Part shown: positions 11,851 through 25,700 of the stretch, in pieces
Numbering within the stretch: position 1 is the stretch's first letter
How the letters are laid out: each line of letters starts with the position of its first letter
NCBI RefSeq assembly: GCF_019393635.1
Contig: NC_057867.1
Location: 5,032,821-5,096,820, forward strand
Length of the DNA stretch: 64,000 nucleotides
Origin: Dromiciops gliroides
Lineage: Eukaryota > Chordata > Mammalia > Microbiotheria > Microbiotheriidae
Direction: 5' to 3'
Made by a program: the position numbers and the translations under genes
Notes under the pieces: generated by a model
Told to the model about the DNA's origin: nothing
The model's input: only the letters and a program-made list of their open reading frames with translations
The model's database searches: none

Positions 11851-13623
11851 CCCAAATGAATGTTATTTTATCAAGTCCTATGAAGGATATCGTTAATTAT
11901 TTGATTGGTATCTCATTAAAATTGTAAATTAACTTTGGTAATATCGTCATGTTTATTATATTATCACAGACCCATCATGTGTTGTTCTTGATTTCTTTAA
12001 GAAGCATTTCATAATTAGATCTATACTAATCTTTTATGTGCCTTGGTGGATTGATCCCCAGATATTTTATACATTTTGTTATTTGTGATTTGAAGTGGGA
12101 TTTCTTTTTCTGTGATTGTCTCTTGGATTTGTAGAAATGCAGTTGACTATTGATTGTTCTTTAAAAGTTTGAAAAAATTCTTCTGTGGTATCACGTTGAT
12201 GGTTTGTTTATTTTAATTTTGTCTTCTTTTGAGTTATCTGGATAAAGGTTTATCAACTTTTTCGTTTTTTCATAACCAACTTTTAGTTTTTGTCATTTCT
12301 ATAGGGTTGTTTATGTTTGTTTCTTTTCAGGTTATTTATTTCTCCTCTAATTTTTAATATCTCCTTTCTTGTGCTTATTTTAGGTTTATTCATTGACTTT
12401 CTAATTTTTAAATGCATAGTCAGCTACTTAATTCTCTCTTTATCTATTTTGTTAATGTATGCTCGTAGAGATATTATTTTTTTCCTGAGGACTGCTTTAT
12501 CTGAACATTAGAAATTTTGATATCATTATGATTTTTTTCACATAATTATATTGTTTTTATGATTCATTCTTTGACTCACTCATTATTTAGGATTTCATTG
12601 TTGAATCCCCATTTGTGTCTGTGTGCTTTGTTTATGGTCCCTCAACCAATTACTATTTTTATTGTATTATGGTCTGTAAGGTCTATATTTACAATTGCTG
12701 CCTTTCTACATTTTCTTTCAATACTTCTGTAGCCTAGTACACGATCAATTTTATAAAGATTCCTTGTGGTACTGAGAAATACATATATCCTTTAGTGGTC
12801 TCATTTAGAAGAAGCTGTACATCTTTTAGGTCTAGTTTCTACAGTAATTTTTTCAGGTCTTTATTTTTCCTGTTGTTTATCTTTCTGTTATCCATAACTG
12901 AGAGAGGGATATTGAAATCTCTGTCACTGTTGTGTTACTGTTTAAGTTTTCTTGTAGTTCATTCAGTGTTTCCTTTGTGAATTTCAATGCTAAGTCATTT
13001 GGGAGCATAGAAGTTTAATACTGATTTCATCTTTTGTCTGTGGTTCCTTTCTGCATAATGAAGTTTCTTTGCTTATCCATTTTTATGTTGTAAATATTTG
13101 GTTTTGCTTTGTCTGATATCATGATTGTAACTCCAGGGTTTTTTAGATTCACCTGATGCAGTCAATTTTTTCCCCCCAGTCCTTCATTTTTATTCTGCGT
13201 GTGTCTGTTTTTAAAAAGTACCTCCTGTAAGCAACATTTTGTAGTGTATTGTTTTTCTATCAAATCTATAGTTTTTTTTCCATTTTATTGGATTATTAAT
13301 CTATTCACAAAATTCTGTGAGTTAGGTTTATCTCTAATATGTTTTTTCGAATTAAGATTTTTTCCCCTCTTATTCTTTTGTAAACATCTGTAGGGAGGGC
13401 ATCAGGTGGTTTAGTCCATGATGCTTCAGGCCTCTTTCTACACCTTTTTTCCTATTTGACTAATGCTTTCACCTTTGTCTTGTTGTGTACATTTAGAAAG
13501 TCTCTTAATCATATTTCTGTTGGTATCTTGTTGTGTCCTTGGTTGCTGTATTTGTTTCCCCCTCTTGTATTCCTGTTGTCTGGAATGTTTTTAAAGCACA
13601 TAATTTCTTTTAGGGATGTTTCA

Positions 13624-13768
13624 GGGGGCAGCTAGGTACTGCAGTGTATAAAGCACCAGCCCTGGGTTCAGAAGGCCCTGAGTTCAAATTCGGCCTCAGA
13701 CATTTGACACTTACTAGCTGCATGACCCTGGTCAAGTCACTTAACCCTCATTGCCCCGCCCCCCAAAA
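13624..13768 (+). mobile_element. WSINE1-type SINE
   Basis: GGGGGCAGCTAGGTACTGCAG head to CATTGCCCCGCCCCCC. Flanked by near-identical GGATGTTTCA and GAATGTTTCA. Confidence 0.88.
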
Positions 13769-13952
13769 GAATGTTTCAAACACTTCTTTTTTATTGAATA
13801 TCCATCTTTTTTTCACTAATGGTTAGGCTAAATTTGCAGGGTAGGTCTCTTTGGGCTGCCTCTTGAGCCCTATTGCTCTTTAGAATATGTTATTCAGTTA
13901 TTTGATTGGTATAGCATTAAGAAGGACAGTGGTATAAGAAATATAATTCCCA

Positions 13953-14100
13953 GGGGCAGCTAGGTGGCACAGTGAATAAAGCACTGGCTCTGGATTCAGG
14001 AGGACCTGAGTTCAGGTCCAGCCTCAAACACTTAACACTTACTAGCTGTGTGACTCTGGGCAAGTCACTTAACCATCATTGCCCCGCAAAAAAAGAAAAA
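13953..14100 (+). mobile_element. WSINE1-type SINE
   Basis: GGGGCAGCTAGGTGGCACAG head, CATTGCCCCGC tail and A-rich end. ATTCCCAGG occurs before the element and again after a short TA tract. Confidence 0.88.
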
Positions 14101-14205
14101 GGAATATATATATATACATATGATTCCCAGGGTCTTGGTGAGGGCTGTTACACATAGAAAATGTTCTTTTCACTTCTCATTTTCATTGTGAATCTGTGTA
14201 TTTTT

Positions 14206-14353
14206 TTATATATTTTTTGGGGTGAGGCAATTGGGATTAAGTGACTTGCCTAGGGTCACACAGCTAGTGTTAAGTGTCTGAGGTCGGATTTGAACTCAGG
14301 TATTCCTGACTCCAGGGCCGGTACTCTATCCACTGTGCCACCTAGCTGCCCCA
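14206..14353 (-). mobile_element. WSINE1-type SINE, antisense
   Basis: GGGTGAGGCAATTGGGATTAAGTG to CACCTAGCTGCCCC. Flanked by AATCTGTGTATTTTTT. Confidence 0.88.
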
Positions 14354-14474
14354 AATCTGTGTATTTTTTAGATGTATTTCTTCTGTTCAGTAAATTGCTT
14401 GGCTTTGTTCTGTTATACATTTCGCCACTCTTTTGTTTTTGACTTTGTATTCTTTAATTCATTCTCAATTTATT

Positions 14475-14622
14475 TATTATTTTTTTTGCAGGGCAATGAG
14501 GGCTAAATGACTTGCACAGGGTCACACAGCTAGTAAGTGTCAATTGTCAGAAGCTGGATTTGAACTCAGGTCTTCCTGAATCCAGGGCTGGTGCTTTATC
14601 TACTGCACCATGTAGCTGTCCC
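14475..14622 (-). mobile_element. WSINE1-type SINE, antisense
   Basis: GCAGGGCAATGAGGGCTAAATG to CATGTAGCTGTCCCC. Flanked by TCATTCTCAATT. Confidence 0.86.
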
Positions 14623-15319
14623 CTCATTCTCAATTAAGATCACAATTATTAGACTTGTATTTTCTTCCATTTACTTATTTTATTTTGAATTTTATCCACC
14701 TTGTTCTCTAAGTCAATTTTTTTGTCCCTGTGATTAATTTTGCGTATACAATTTATAGCTCATCTGTACCCACATACTCTCTTCTCACTCCCATTTGTAT
14801 CTCAAGTTCTCTGACTTAAATTATAAATGTCCTTGCTTTCTTTTTCCTTTTTCTTTTAGGTGTTATTTTATCTCTTTTGAGCCTATTCTTTCCCCACCCA
14901 ACTATTCTCCACCCATGTATTCTATGGCACCAAGATTGGTTCTTTGTAGAAAAGTTTTTCAAGAAGTTTAGCAGTGAAAGAGAGTAATAAGATAGGTGGG
15001 TTAGAAGCAGGGATGTGTTGGTAAATATTTAACAACCAGCTCTCCAAAAAAAAGATGTGCCAACACACTTTTCTGTTTAATCTGCATTATTAACATTTTC
15101 TTCACCATTTTCTTAGATTTAGACAATCAACAGAATAATCAAGCCCTGGTTTGTAGCCTTTCCTGATATTCAAGGTATAAATGCTCACACTGAAAATTTT
15201 ACAGTTGACTCTCTTGAGTTCGTTTGAGCTAACTCAAGTATACCACTGGTTAGAAGGACCAAATGAAACTTTTTTTCAGGATTGGGGACCCCTGAGCATG
15301 TATGTAATAATAAAAGTTT

Positions 15320-15530
15320 GCTCTCTATAACACTTTAAGGTTTGCAAAATACATAACATTCATTATTTCATTTGATTTTCACAAAAACCTAATGAGATAG
15401 GCATTACCATTTTATAGACAAGGAAACAGGCTTACAGTAGTTGCATGACATGTCTGTCCATGGTCTCATAGCCAATCCGTGTCAAAGTGGGGATTTCACC
15501 CTACATCTCTCTGGTTGTCAAGTCCAATGC
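15320..15530 (-). repeat. MIR/THER1-type relic, antisense
   Basis: ACACTTTAAGGTTTGCAAAATAC, CCTAATGAGATAGGCATTACC, TTTATAGACAAGGAAACAGG: the antisense order of an old MIR-related SINE. Confidence 0.55.
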
Positions 15531-16224
15531 AGAAAGGAACCCCATGGCAAGGGAGAGATCGAAGATGCTTGTGAGAGCTAGGGTGCTGCTGGACCAGGGT
15601 CCTATAGGAACACAGGGCAGGGAATAGGAGCAAGGGAGCAGGTAGAGGGATTGTGGTTGGTGAGTTGCATAGTCCTCCCTTCTGTGACTAGAGGGAAGGA
15701 GGAAAGAGAGTGTAAAATGCTAAAAAGGCTTGAGGAATAGAGGAGTGGCCTGAGGTAGTTCCCAACTGATGACTTCAATCTTCCTGGTGAAGTCTTCATG
15801 CTCTGAGAGCAAAGTGAATGAATTTAATCCAAATGTCAGATCTCTGCCCAATCCTACCTTTTTTCATCTAACCCGCTTGTTTCTGAAAGCAAAAATATAC
15901 AAAGAGCCAGCTTTGTCAGTATACTGATTTTTATTTATTTGCCATTCTTGCAGTCATTAGCTCAAAATATTGGTGGAGATTTGCAGGAGGGGTAGACAGG
16001 AGAGATGAAAATAAGAAAGAACATGACTTCCCCTTTCACTGGGTGGATGAAGGGCTTCAGTGAAGATGAGTTCTCTGGAAAATTAGGGCTTCTAAAGAGA
16101 AATGGTAAGATTACCTGCACTTCTATCAGATACCTGGTAACCACACCTCTAATAAAGACAACTGAAGAGAGAAGGTCAGTTAAAAATACCTAGTGGTTCT
16201 CAAATTCATCTTAGTTGTTTCTTA
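15531..16224. other. No gene recognised
   Basis: Short frames only (up to 65 codons). No domain or repeat identified with confidence. Confidence 0.4.
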
Positions 16225-17115
16225 CAGAGAAATAGCATTGTGTTTACATTCACACACTATACCTAGTGCAGCCATTCCCCAACTGTTTCCAATTTCTTGC
16301 TACCATAAAAGGTGTTGCTAGAAATATTTGGGGGTATTCAGAACCTTTCCCTCAGTCTTTGACCTTGTGCTAAATGTCTTGCAAAATAATATCACTGTGG
16401 GGGCAGCTAGGTGGATAAAGCACTGGCCCTGGATTCAGGAGTACCTGAATTCAAATCTGGCCTCAGACATTTGACGCTTATTAGCTGTGTGACTCTGGGT
16501 AAGTCACTTAACCCTCATTGCCCCACAAAAAAATAATATCACTGTGTCAAAGGATCTAAACAATTAAATATCTTTCTAGCAGAGTTCCAATTTGTTTTCC
16601 TGAACAATTGGCCCAATTCCCATCTCCACTAATGATGCATTTTGGGACTTTTCTCCCCATAATAGCCCCATCAAACATTAACTATTTCCATCTTTTATCA
16701 TCATCGACAGTCTTCAGGATATGATATAAAATGGCAGAGTTGTTTTGATTTACATTTTTCTTAATATTAGTGATACGGAGCAATTTTTCATATAGGCATT
16801 GATAATTTACATTTCATTTTCTGAAAACTTTGTTCATATTCTTTGACCACTTATCTATTGGGGAATGGCTCTTGGTCTTATGTATTTGTATCAATTCTAT
16901 ATAAATCTAGACTAGCAGACCTTTATCAGAGATATATGCTATGCAGATTTTACCCCCAATCAGTAGTATCTCTTTTTAAGGTTATTATGTTGATTTTTGT
17001 CAGTGCAAAAGCTCTTAAGTTTCATATAATCCAAACAATCTATTTTATCTATTATGATCTCCTCTATGCCTGTCTTAGTTATGAATTCTTCCCAAAACTA
17101 TAGATCCAAAGGGTA
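16225..17115 (-). mobile_element. L1 3' region, antisense
   Basis: TTCCCCAACTGTTTCCAATTTC, CATCTCCACTAATGATGC, CCACTTATCTATTGGGGAATGG, GCAAAAGCTCTTAAGTTTCA. Interrupted by a SINE at 16400-16533. Confidence 0.72.
16400..16533 (+). mobile_element. WSINE1-type SINE
   Basis: GGGGCAGCTAGGTGGATAAAGC with a short internal deletion in the head; ends CATTGCCCCAC plus A tail. Flanked by ATAATATCACTGTG. Confidence 0.9.
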
Positions 17116-17484
17116 CTGCCTTCCATTCTCTGCTGGTTTCTTTTTCTATGATGTGGCCACATATCCAATTGGAGCTTATTTTCGGCCTATTTTCTGACTT
17201 CTGCAGTTGGAGCCACCTGCCACCTGGAAGCCAAATGCTATCCACAGCAGGCTTTCCTGTCACAGGCTATAATGCTAGTTGACTTTGACTAGAAGGAGCA
17301 TTCTCAGCCTTTGGGAGAAAGTGAGTTTGAGTCTAACTCATGGCTTGAACAAAATGACTCAAATTTGGTCAGTGGCTTTGCTTCTGAAGCTCGTGCCACT
17401 GCTGTCACCCAGGACCTTGGCCCAATCTGACCATGCATGGCCCAAGCTGGGACACAATTGACTTCTAGAAATGTTAGCACAAGG

Positions 17485-17630
17485 CCAGCTAGGTGGCACA
17501 GTGGATAGAGCACCGGCCCTGGAGTCAGGAAGACCTGAGTTCAAATCCGGCCTCAGACACTTAACATTTACTAGCTATGTGACCCTAGGCAGGTCACTTA
17601 ACCCCAATTGCCTCACTAAAAAAAAAAAAA
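17485..17630 (+). mobile_element. WSINE1-type SINE
   Basis: AGGCCAGCTAGGTGGCACAG head and CAATTGCCTCACT plus A tail. Flanked by AGAAATGTTAGCAC. It lies just past the 3' end of the TNIP-like coding region. Confidence 0.9.
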
Positions 17631-17801
17631 AGAAATGTTAGCACTTCCTACAGAGAGTGTGGGCACTTGAAAGACAGTGCCCCACAGTCAAGGAAATGTT
17701 GCTCACAGTAGGTGCTCAGCATTTGGATGTTTGTCTTAGCTTTGAGAAAAAGGTTGGGGAAGATGGGTGAGCTCCCTGGAGGGCTTGCCCACTCTGACTT
17801 C

Positions 17802-18319
17802 CTAAAAGTTTCGGTGTGAGGGGGGCACCTGGGCCTCAAACTCCTGCTTCTTATAGTATTTTGTGCCGTCATTGCATTTCAGTGTATGTTGCTCACATTG
17901 CTTGCTGTAGCCACTTGGCCTAGGCCTGGTGCAGTTGACTATGGAAGAAGCAGAAAGCTTCTCCTTGCCATTGCACTCACAGGCCCCACTGATGGGGTTT
18001 ATGCCATGAGGTTTGTTCAGGATCCGTTGGAAGACTTGCTTGTCAGAGCGCTCCTTCTTAAAGTCATCTTCAAAGAGCTTGAGCTACAGAGGAAACAAAG
18101 GAGTCAATGGAGAGGATGGAGGTTGGCTAGAGTGGTAGGCTGGCCTGAGACCATAGAGAGCACCTGCCCAGAGACATGAAGCGACTTGCCTAAAGTCATA
18201 CAGGTAGCCATATCTGATGTCCCACCATGAATAATCCTGGCAAGAAGCCTTTCCTCAGAGCTTGCATTTGCATTTAGAATCAGAGCACCTGACACATTCT
18301 CTCTCTCTCTGTCTCTCTG

Positions 18320-18356
<37 letters not shown>

Positions 18357-18511
18357 TTTTCTCCCTCCCTCCCTTCTTCCTTCCCTCTCCCCCTCCCCTT
18401 CACTGTTTCTCTCTTTTTCTATCTGTCCCTTACTGTGTTTCTTTCTGTGTCTATCCCTCACTGTCTCTGTCTCTGTCTAACCGTTATCCTCTGTGTCTCT
18501 GTGTCTCTGTC

Positions 18512-18545
<34 letters not shown>

Positions 18546-21500
18546 GCTATCCCTCACTGTCTCTTTTTCTTTCTCTCTCTGTCTCTCCATCGCTGTCTCT
18601 CTCTTGTTTAGCACCTAGGTAGAGAAGAAACCTTTTTTCTATTTGTGAATTGTAAAAAGTGATTCTTACCCCTCACTCTCAGTGGAGTTCAATTCAGCCC
18701 AACAAACTTTTCTTAAGAGGTGACCTTACTAGGTACTGGGAAGAGCAATAGGCATATGTGCATGAATCCAGTGCCTTATGTTTACCCAGTACTCATGCAC
18801 CTGATAGAACTGGACCCTGGGGATGGCCCTCCGAGGACAAAGGGATGTGTATCTTTTTACAGGTGAAATAAAGGGAGGTGGTGGAATTTGTTCAAGTCCC
18901 ATGGTGAGCCAGTCCCAGAGTCAGAACCTTGCGGTGATACCTAGTCTAGATGCTAGTTCACCTTCTGTTCTTGGATGGGGTCCCAGCTACTCAGTGCACA
19001 GGTTACTGAGAGGGGCTTGCCCTGGATTTCTGGGCAGGGGACCCTTCCTGCTAATAGTCTGCAGACTCTGGGGCCTCAGTTTCTTGATCAAGGCTTAGCC
19101 TGAAGTGAAGCAGGGAATCCTTGCAATGTGGGGCCTGGAACCAGCTGTACAAAGCAACCAACCTGTTCCTGCAGAAGTGTCATTTGCTGTCTCACGTCCT
19201 CTTCCTTCTTGCGGAGGTTTGCATTCTCTGCTTTTATTCGTTCCCGGGTTTTGTGCTCAGTCAGGAGATCAACTTCAAACGTGTCAGTCTGTTGGAAAAC
19301 ACAGCCAGAGGGGTCACATAGAAAAGCTGAGAACGGGGCTTCTCCCTAAGAGTAGGAACCCCCATTCCCCTGAGTGCTGATGTGCCCAAACATTGACCAG
19401 CAGCCAGGCCAGCAGGGCAACAGTAGGAGGGAATTGACCCCAGCCAGGGCCTGCCAGAGTAGTTGGAAGGGGTGGGTAACCACTGGGGTAGGGTATGGGG
19501 GGATGTCGGACTGCCAAACACCTCCACCTGGATATCCTGCCAGTCAGTCCCTCCAACTAGCCAGAAAGTATCCAAAGCAGAGTCGACTACATCCGTTCCC
19601 CCTGCCCGGGATTGAAACCTTGCAGTCTCCTGTGTCTCCAGAGTCTTCCTCCTCTCCCCCACTGTCAGTTGTTCAGTCCTCCTGATTCTCCTGCTGCAAT
19701 TTCTGGTCACTCCAAGGAATGTCAATAGTCTAGGTCCTGTCCTGGTTATTCAGACCTGTACTAGCACCATGGGCTCTGAATAGACTTCCCCCCTCCAATG
19801 TATGCTGCACACAAAATAGCTGCCTGAGCAGCCTGCAGCAGGCAGGGCCCAGCACTCCCTCACTCACAAACTTTTATTGGCTCCCTGTTACCTCTCAGAC
19901 AGACTCCCCACTTCCTAGTGTGCAAAGGATTGTAGACCGTGTGCCAGTCCTTGACCAGTGGAAAGAATTCTGCATTTGGAGGCTGAGGACCTGGGTTCGA
20001 ATTCCAGCTGTGTGATCAGTCTGCAGCTCTAGAGGTCAAGTCAGAGCTCCGGCTCTTAGCCTTGTGGGAGGTCACAGACACTTGGGGCAGTCCGGTAAAG
20101 AAGCCTCTGGACCCCTCCTCCAAATCGTGCATTTACATGCCTCAAGTAAAATGCATGGGGTTAGAAAGGAAATCGGCACAGTGATCAAAATATCGAGTGA
20201 AAAAAAAACCAAATCCATGGACCCCAAGTTAAGATCTCCTGGATTATGGGGAAAACCAAAGCATAGAGAAAATGCCTCGAGCATCTCAGCAGGCATAAGG
20301 CTCGGCTCAGGAAGCTGGCAGCAAGCTTTTTAAAAAATGCCACCTGCTTGGGGGCAACTAGGTGGCGCAGTGGATAGAGCACCAGCCCTGCATTCAGGAG
20401 GTCCTGAGTTCAAATGCAACCTCAGACACTTGACACTTATTAGCTGTGTGACCCTGGGCAAGTCATTTAACCCTCATTGCCCCACCAAAAAACAAAATGC
20501 CACCTCCTTTGGGATGACAGGAACAGGGTAGGGAGGAGTGGATCGCTTAGTTACAATCCAATTTAGAAAAAAATAATCTTGCTGTCTGGAACATGTCAAA
20601 TTAGTCCCGAGGTGAAGCATGAGACAGTCAAGCATTTTTTCCCGGGCTCTGCCCTGGCTCTAGGCAAGGAAGGAAGCCCTGAGTGATCACAGTACCTGGC
20701 ACTTCAAGGCCTCTAGCCGATGGATCAGGTCAATCACCTCTTTCTCTGAGCTGAAGAGGTCCAGTGGGTGCTTACAGCACATTGTCTTCTGTCCTTTCAC
20801 ATTGCCTAGCCCATGCTTGCGCTGGGCACTGTCCTTTAAGCTCTTTCTGGTCAGCAGGACTGGAGAAGTACCATAGCCTTCTAAGAAATTCTAAGAAAGC
20901 AAGAGGGATTTCAGCTCAGCCATCAATGGCTGCATAGTGTAGGGATGGATCAAAGCCTGCCCCTGTTACCCTGGGACTTCACGGGTACCACCAAAAAAAG
21001 CGAGGTCCGTTTTCTCCTGGTGAATGATATATGCTAACTACTGAGGAATGCTGTGGTTCCTGAGCTGACCACTTCCCTCTCTCATTCATCCTCCATCCAG
21101 TAGGAGTCACCAAACAGAGATGTCTTTAGAATTAGGGAATCCCAGAGTTGGAAGGGACATCTCAGAGGTCATCTCGTTCAACCCCACAGGAGCAGAAACC
21201 CTCTTTACAAGATCCCTGACAAATACTAGTAAGTGTCTAAAGTGGGATTTGTACCTATGCCTTTCTAACTCCACTCTAGAATTCTGCCTCTAATTGCAGA
21301 GTTGGAAGTAGAAGTCAGAGAAGTATTTGTCAGGGATCTTGTTAAAAGGGTTTCTGCTCCTGTGGGGTTGAACTAGGTGACCCCAGGGAAGTCACTGAAC
21401 CTCTTGGGGCCTCAGTTTCCTTATCTGTAAAATGGAGGTAATAATAGCACCTACCTCCTAGGGTTGTCGTGAGGATCAGAGGAGCTAACATAGGTAAAGC

Positions 21501-22666
21501 ACTTTGCAAACCTTGAAACATTGAAGATTCTATGAACTCTGAGCTGCCCGTGCTATCTGCCACTGCCTACCTCTCTGCTGTTTCCAAATGGGAGGAGTGG
21601 AGAGAAATGAGGAGCAAGCCGAATCACCACTCACCACCAGGGTCCGCCTCTCATTCTGGTGCACTTTGCTCTCAAGGTGCTTCACATATTCCTGGAGCTG
21701 CTGGTTCCTTTTAAGCTCCTGGAGAAGGCTTTGCTCATAGTACTCCTTCTTGTTCTGAAGAGAGATGCCAGACAGGCCAGGGGCCCTTTGAAGTACCCCT
21801 CTTGGTGCCCTCAAGAAGAGAGCTTAGTGTAGCCTGCCCGGTTCTTTTGTGTCTTCCTGGCCCTTCACCCACATTCCTGACAACCCCTGCAGTGCCAAGG
21901 TGGGCCTCTGGGCCACACCCCACGAGAGCTCCCGTTGGCTTCTTACCTGCTCGAGTTCCAGCTTTACAGTCAGGCGCTCAGTCCGCTGCTTGAGGCTGAC
22001 CACCTCCATCTGCAGGGTGCTCATCTTCTGCTGCATTTGCAAGGTGGTCGTGTGGTAGATGTGGTCCCATTCCTGATTCAGCTTCATAAGCTGGAGGGAA
22101 AGTTCAAAGTGATGTTGGGGATGGGGGGATCCTCTGAGCCAGCACAACCCCCAATTCAGTCTCTCTTAGCCCGCAGAATACAACAGGACCCTCCATAGTC
22201 CATGTTCCCATCATGGTCCCTGGGGGACTAACAGGAGATACTGATAGTAATAGTTATGGTAACTTTGTGACTCAGAACCCCTGTTTGAGATTATTCCAAC
22301 TATCCTTCACCCATCACTCCTTTATTCCTATCCCTTTCAACCCAACTCAGCCCTGCCTCCCCCATAATGCCCCACTCTGAGGCTACCCACCCTTCCACTC
22401 TGCTCTCCATTGGTGATGGACCTCTTTCCCACTCTTTCCATCTTTTGGCTCTCTCCTGATGACCTGGCCTCCCTGGCCTCCTTTTCTAGCACTGGCTGCA
22501 TTTTCACTGATCCTCCTCCTTGCTTCCCATCCCCACTTCTAGGTTCTCCCCCTACCATGGTCCTTCTTTGAGCTTCACTCAATCCATGCCTACCAGCCAA
22601 TCAGGCAAATGTTAGCAGAAACTTCTCCCCCCCCCACTTCCCCCCTCCTATGCCAATGTTGTACCA

Positions 22667-22703
<37 letters not shown>

Positions 22704-25700
22704 TGGTAGGGAGTGTATATCTATTATAAAGAGCATATCGAACTGAAAAATACCAGTAGCATGCTGAAATATTGGGGCACGTGCCTTTAGATCAATAATA
22801 GAAGGGGCTTCTTAGACAGCTACAGGCTGACCTGGAGGTCCAGAAGGGCCCTTCCCCCTCAGGGAGCCTCTGCTTCTGTCCTTGGCATCCCTGGGCAGGA
22901 GAAGAGTTTGAAGGTAGCTGCTGGGATATCTTCCTCCTTTCTTCTGCCTCTTTTCTTCTCCTCTCTTGCCTTCCCCTTGTTCCCCCCAGAGTCTCCCAGG
23001 ACAAAAAGAGGCCTCTTTGTTGAGAGATTTTACCTCTTTGTTGAGCCTCTGGAGCTCTGTAGTCTTGTTCAGCAGAAGCATCTTCTCCTCATCAGCGGAG
23101 GAGATGTAGGTGGCCCCCTCCTCTGAGTCATTCTTCTCTGAACCCCTGGGCTCAGGATAGGCGTGGAGTTTGGTCTCCCTAGAAGAGAAAAAGCCAAGTG
23201 GGGGAAGCACCTCCGAGTTAGAGCTTGATGAGCTAGATGTTGTAGGACACATATTGGACAGAATATAAGAGGGAGAGTAGCTGGACCCAGGGGATGAGCT
23301 TTCCTGAGGAGGGACTATTAACCCCAAATAAGTCTGCAGCTGGTAGGACGTGAAAGGGGAGATCTTTTTAAGCAGAGGGTCACTATCAATTTAAGCCCAC
23401 CTGCACAGACACACATATGTGCATACACACACAAACACACATACCAACACCAGCAACAACAACATGTCAGACTAAAAAGAATTCTGGATTCAGTGTCATG
23501 GCTTTGGATCCTAGTTTTGCTCCCTCCTCGTTGTGTGACTTTGGGCAGTCATATCTCTCTGGACCTCAGTTCATTTGTAAAATGAGGGATTTGAACAAGA
23601 GAATCTCAAAGGCATTTTCCAGCTCTAAATTCTGTGATCGTGACTCTCAAGTTGAGGGTATAGGAAGTCTTGTCACTAGGGAGGTCTGCTGTCCTTCTGG
23701 GACATAGACTTGGGACATGACAGGGTACTTCCCATGACTTGTCAAGCCAGATGATTCGTGTGGGCATAAAATACAGTGGAAAAAGCACTGGGTTCAAATC
23801 TTACTTTGGGTGGTCTTGGAGAAGTCCTTTGACTTCTCTCGGTTTCCTCATCTGTAAAATGAGGCAGTTAGGCTAGATGGCCTATAGGGCCCCTTCCAGC
23901 TCTGAAATCCTGGACAAGAACCTGGAGACCTTCCAGGAAATGGGTACGCTTTTTACCATTGTTGTTCACAGAAAGTGAGGGCTTCAGAAGAGAAAGGAAA
24001 TTTGGGGAAAGCTGAAAGTTCTCCAGGGGAAGTCAGCTAGGTGTGGGGGGGGGGGTTGGCTTTCCCGAGAAAGAAATTTGAAAGGCACAAAGAGAAATGA
24101 TTCTGATGAAAAGGAAAAACAGAAACACTGACCAACTTAAATTTTAGAATGACATGTACCAAAGGGGAAAGCAAGGGAATGTAACTGAGGATGCTCATGA
24201 AAGCATCTTAAAAATGTCAAGGGACACACTTAACTGAAAATGGTTGAGGCTGGCCAGCGATGCCAAAGCTGACAAGGTGGGGCAGAGAGAGAGGTGGCAT
24301 GGAGGGAGGTTGGTATAAAGCCATTTGAGAATAAGTCTCCAGGTCACATCGGACCCCTGGTTTTTGCCTTTCTCTATCCAGCCTTTTGGGATAGCTCATT
24401 TTCAGCCTGTTTCTGGAGGAGCTGCTCCCCAGGGGGCCAGTCCCTGACACTTCCTTCTTGGGGAAGGTATATTTCTCCAAGACGTGCTAGGTGCCTCTTT
24501 GGGCATAAGCATGCTTTGGACCTGGCCTGGCAGGGTGGGGTAAGACAGACAAAAGGTATGGAGGTGGAAAAGGAGCTTGGGCCCAAAGGGGGAAATCCAG
24601 TGAGGAGCAGCCCCAGAATGAGAGGCGCCAAGGCTTTAGGCTTTGGGGTGGGGCAGAAAACTCGAGGGGCTAGAGTGGGCTCCATCAAGTAAAGGAACCT
24701 GGAGGATAATAGCCGTGGTACCAGTCTCACAGGCTTGTCAGGAGATGATGAGATAAATGAGGTAAGAATGGGGCAAAAGTACTTGGCAAGCTTCTGAATG
24801 CTCAGTAAATGGCCACTAGTATTCCCTCTGGTGGAATGTAAGCTCCTTGAGGTCAGGCGCTTTTATCTTTTCCCCCATAGTACCTAGCACAGTGCTGGTA
24901 GTAAACACTTCATTGGATTCAGGGCATATGGGAAAGGCCCTGTGGGCCCTAGTATTCCCACCAGGAATCTGAGCCACACAGGACCTGGTCACTGCTCAGG
25001 TCATCTCAGTCTCCAGTGGTATCTATTGGCTTCTTGTGTTATTCCCTAATGACCAACAGGGCCTGGCTTCTTCCCACCCAGTTTCAGAAGAGCTAAGGGT
25101 TAACAAGCAATCCCTCTGAAAGCAAAAGAGCTCTGGAGCTGCGCCCCCCCCCCCCTGCCTTGTGTGATCTCTAAGCTGATCTGAGGGCAGGAGGGTCTTG
25201 GAAAGGGGGAAGATGAGTCACTGGACTCTTGCCAACAGTGGGGTCCCTCTTTCTGAGCTATCAATTTTCCCTTCTCCCAGGATATTTCTCTAATCAAAAG
25301 AACTGCCTGTAAGAAATGTCAAAGTTAGTCATTCGGCCTTGTGATTTCACCTGGTTTTCTCTGTTTGGTGGGGGGAGGGGGAGGGTTTTGTTTCCCCATC
25401 TAGTCTGAAAGCCCTTTTTGGGCAAGGCAATATCTTCTCTTCTTTCCTGCCCCACAGAATTAGGCGGGCAGTCAGCCAATCAGCATTTATTAGGCACCCA
25501 CTATGTGCCAGGCATTGTGTTAAATGCTAGGGATACAAAGAAAGGCAAAAGACGGCCCCTGTTCTCAAGGAGCTCAGATCCGAAGCAGGGACACATCGAC
25601 AACTCTGTAAAAACAAGCTATAGACAAGATAGATTGGGGATAAGCAACAGAAGGGAGCCACTGGAACTGAGGAGGGTAGGAAAAGGCTTCCTGGAGGGAT

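Larger units (their letters stand above)
8237..14930 (-). mobile_element. Long antisense L1 split by later insertions
   Basis: Once later insertions are removed, one L1 can be followed from its 3' end (AATAGATTTTTATTTATAT at 8237) through the GGTGGACCTACCACCTCTGC block (9050), TTGATGGGCATGCACTTTTTTCC (9815) and CTCATCAGAGAAATTTG (10350). It continues into ORF2-type antisense text at 11.1-13.6 kb and ORF1/5'-type text to about 14.9 kb. L1 pieces lie inside it at about 8337-8945, 9136-9592 and 10410-10820, plus eight or more SINEs. No long ORF2 frame survives. Confidence 0.68.

Noticed and set aside
19261-19725. 154-codon minus-strand frame overlapping the TNIP-like exon at 19163-19288
   Set aside because: Different frame from the exon, no family match. 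Treated as a shadow.
22812-23339. Longer form of the second TNIP-like exon, starting at the acceptor near 23339 and giving 102 codons in phase 0
   Set aside because: It is a possible alternative. The acceptor at 23178 has a better pyrimidine tract and matches the phase of the first exon at 27781-27953, so I preferred the short form. Transcripts could reverse this.
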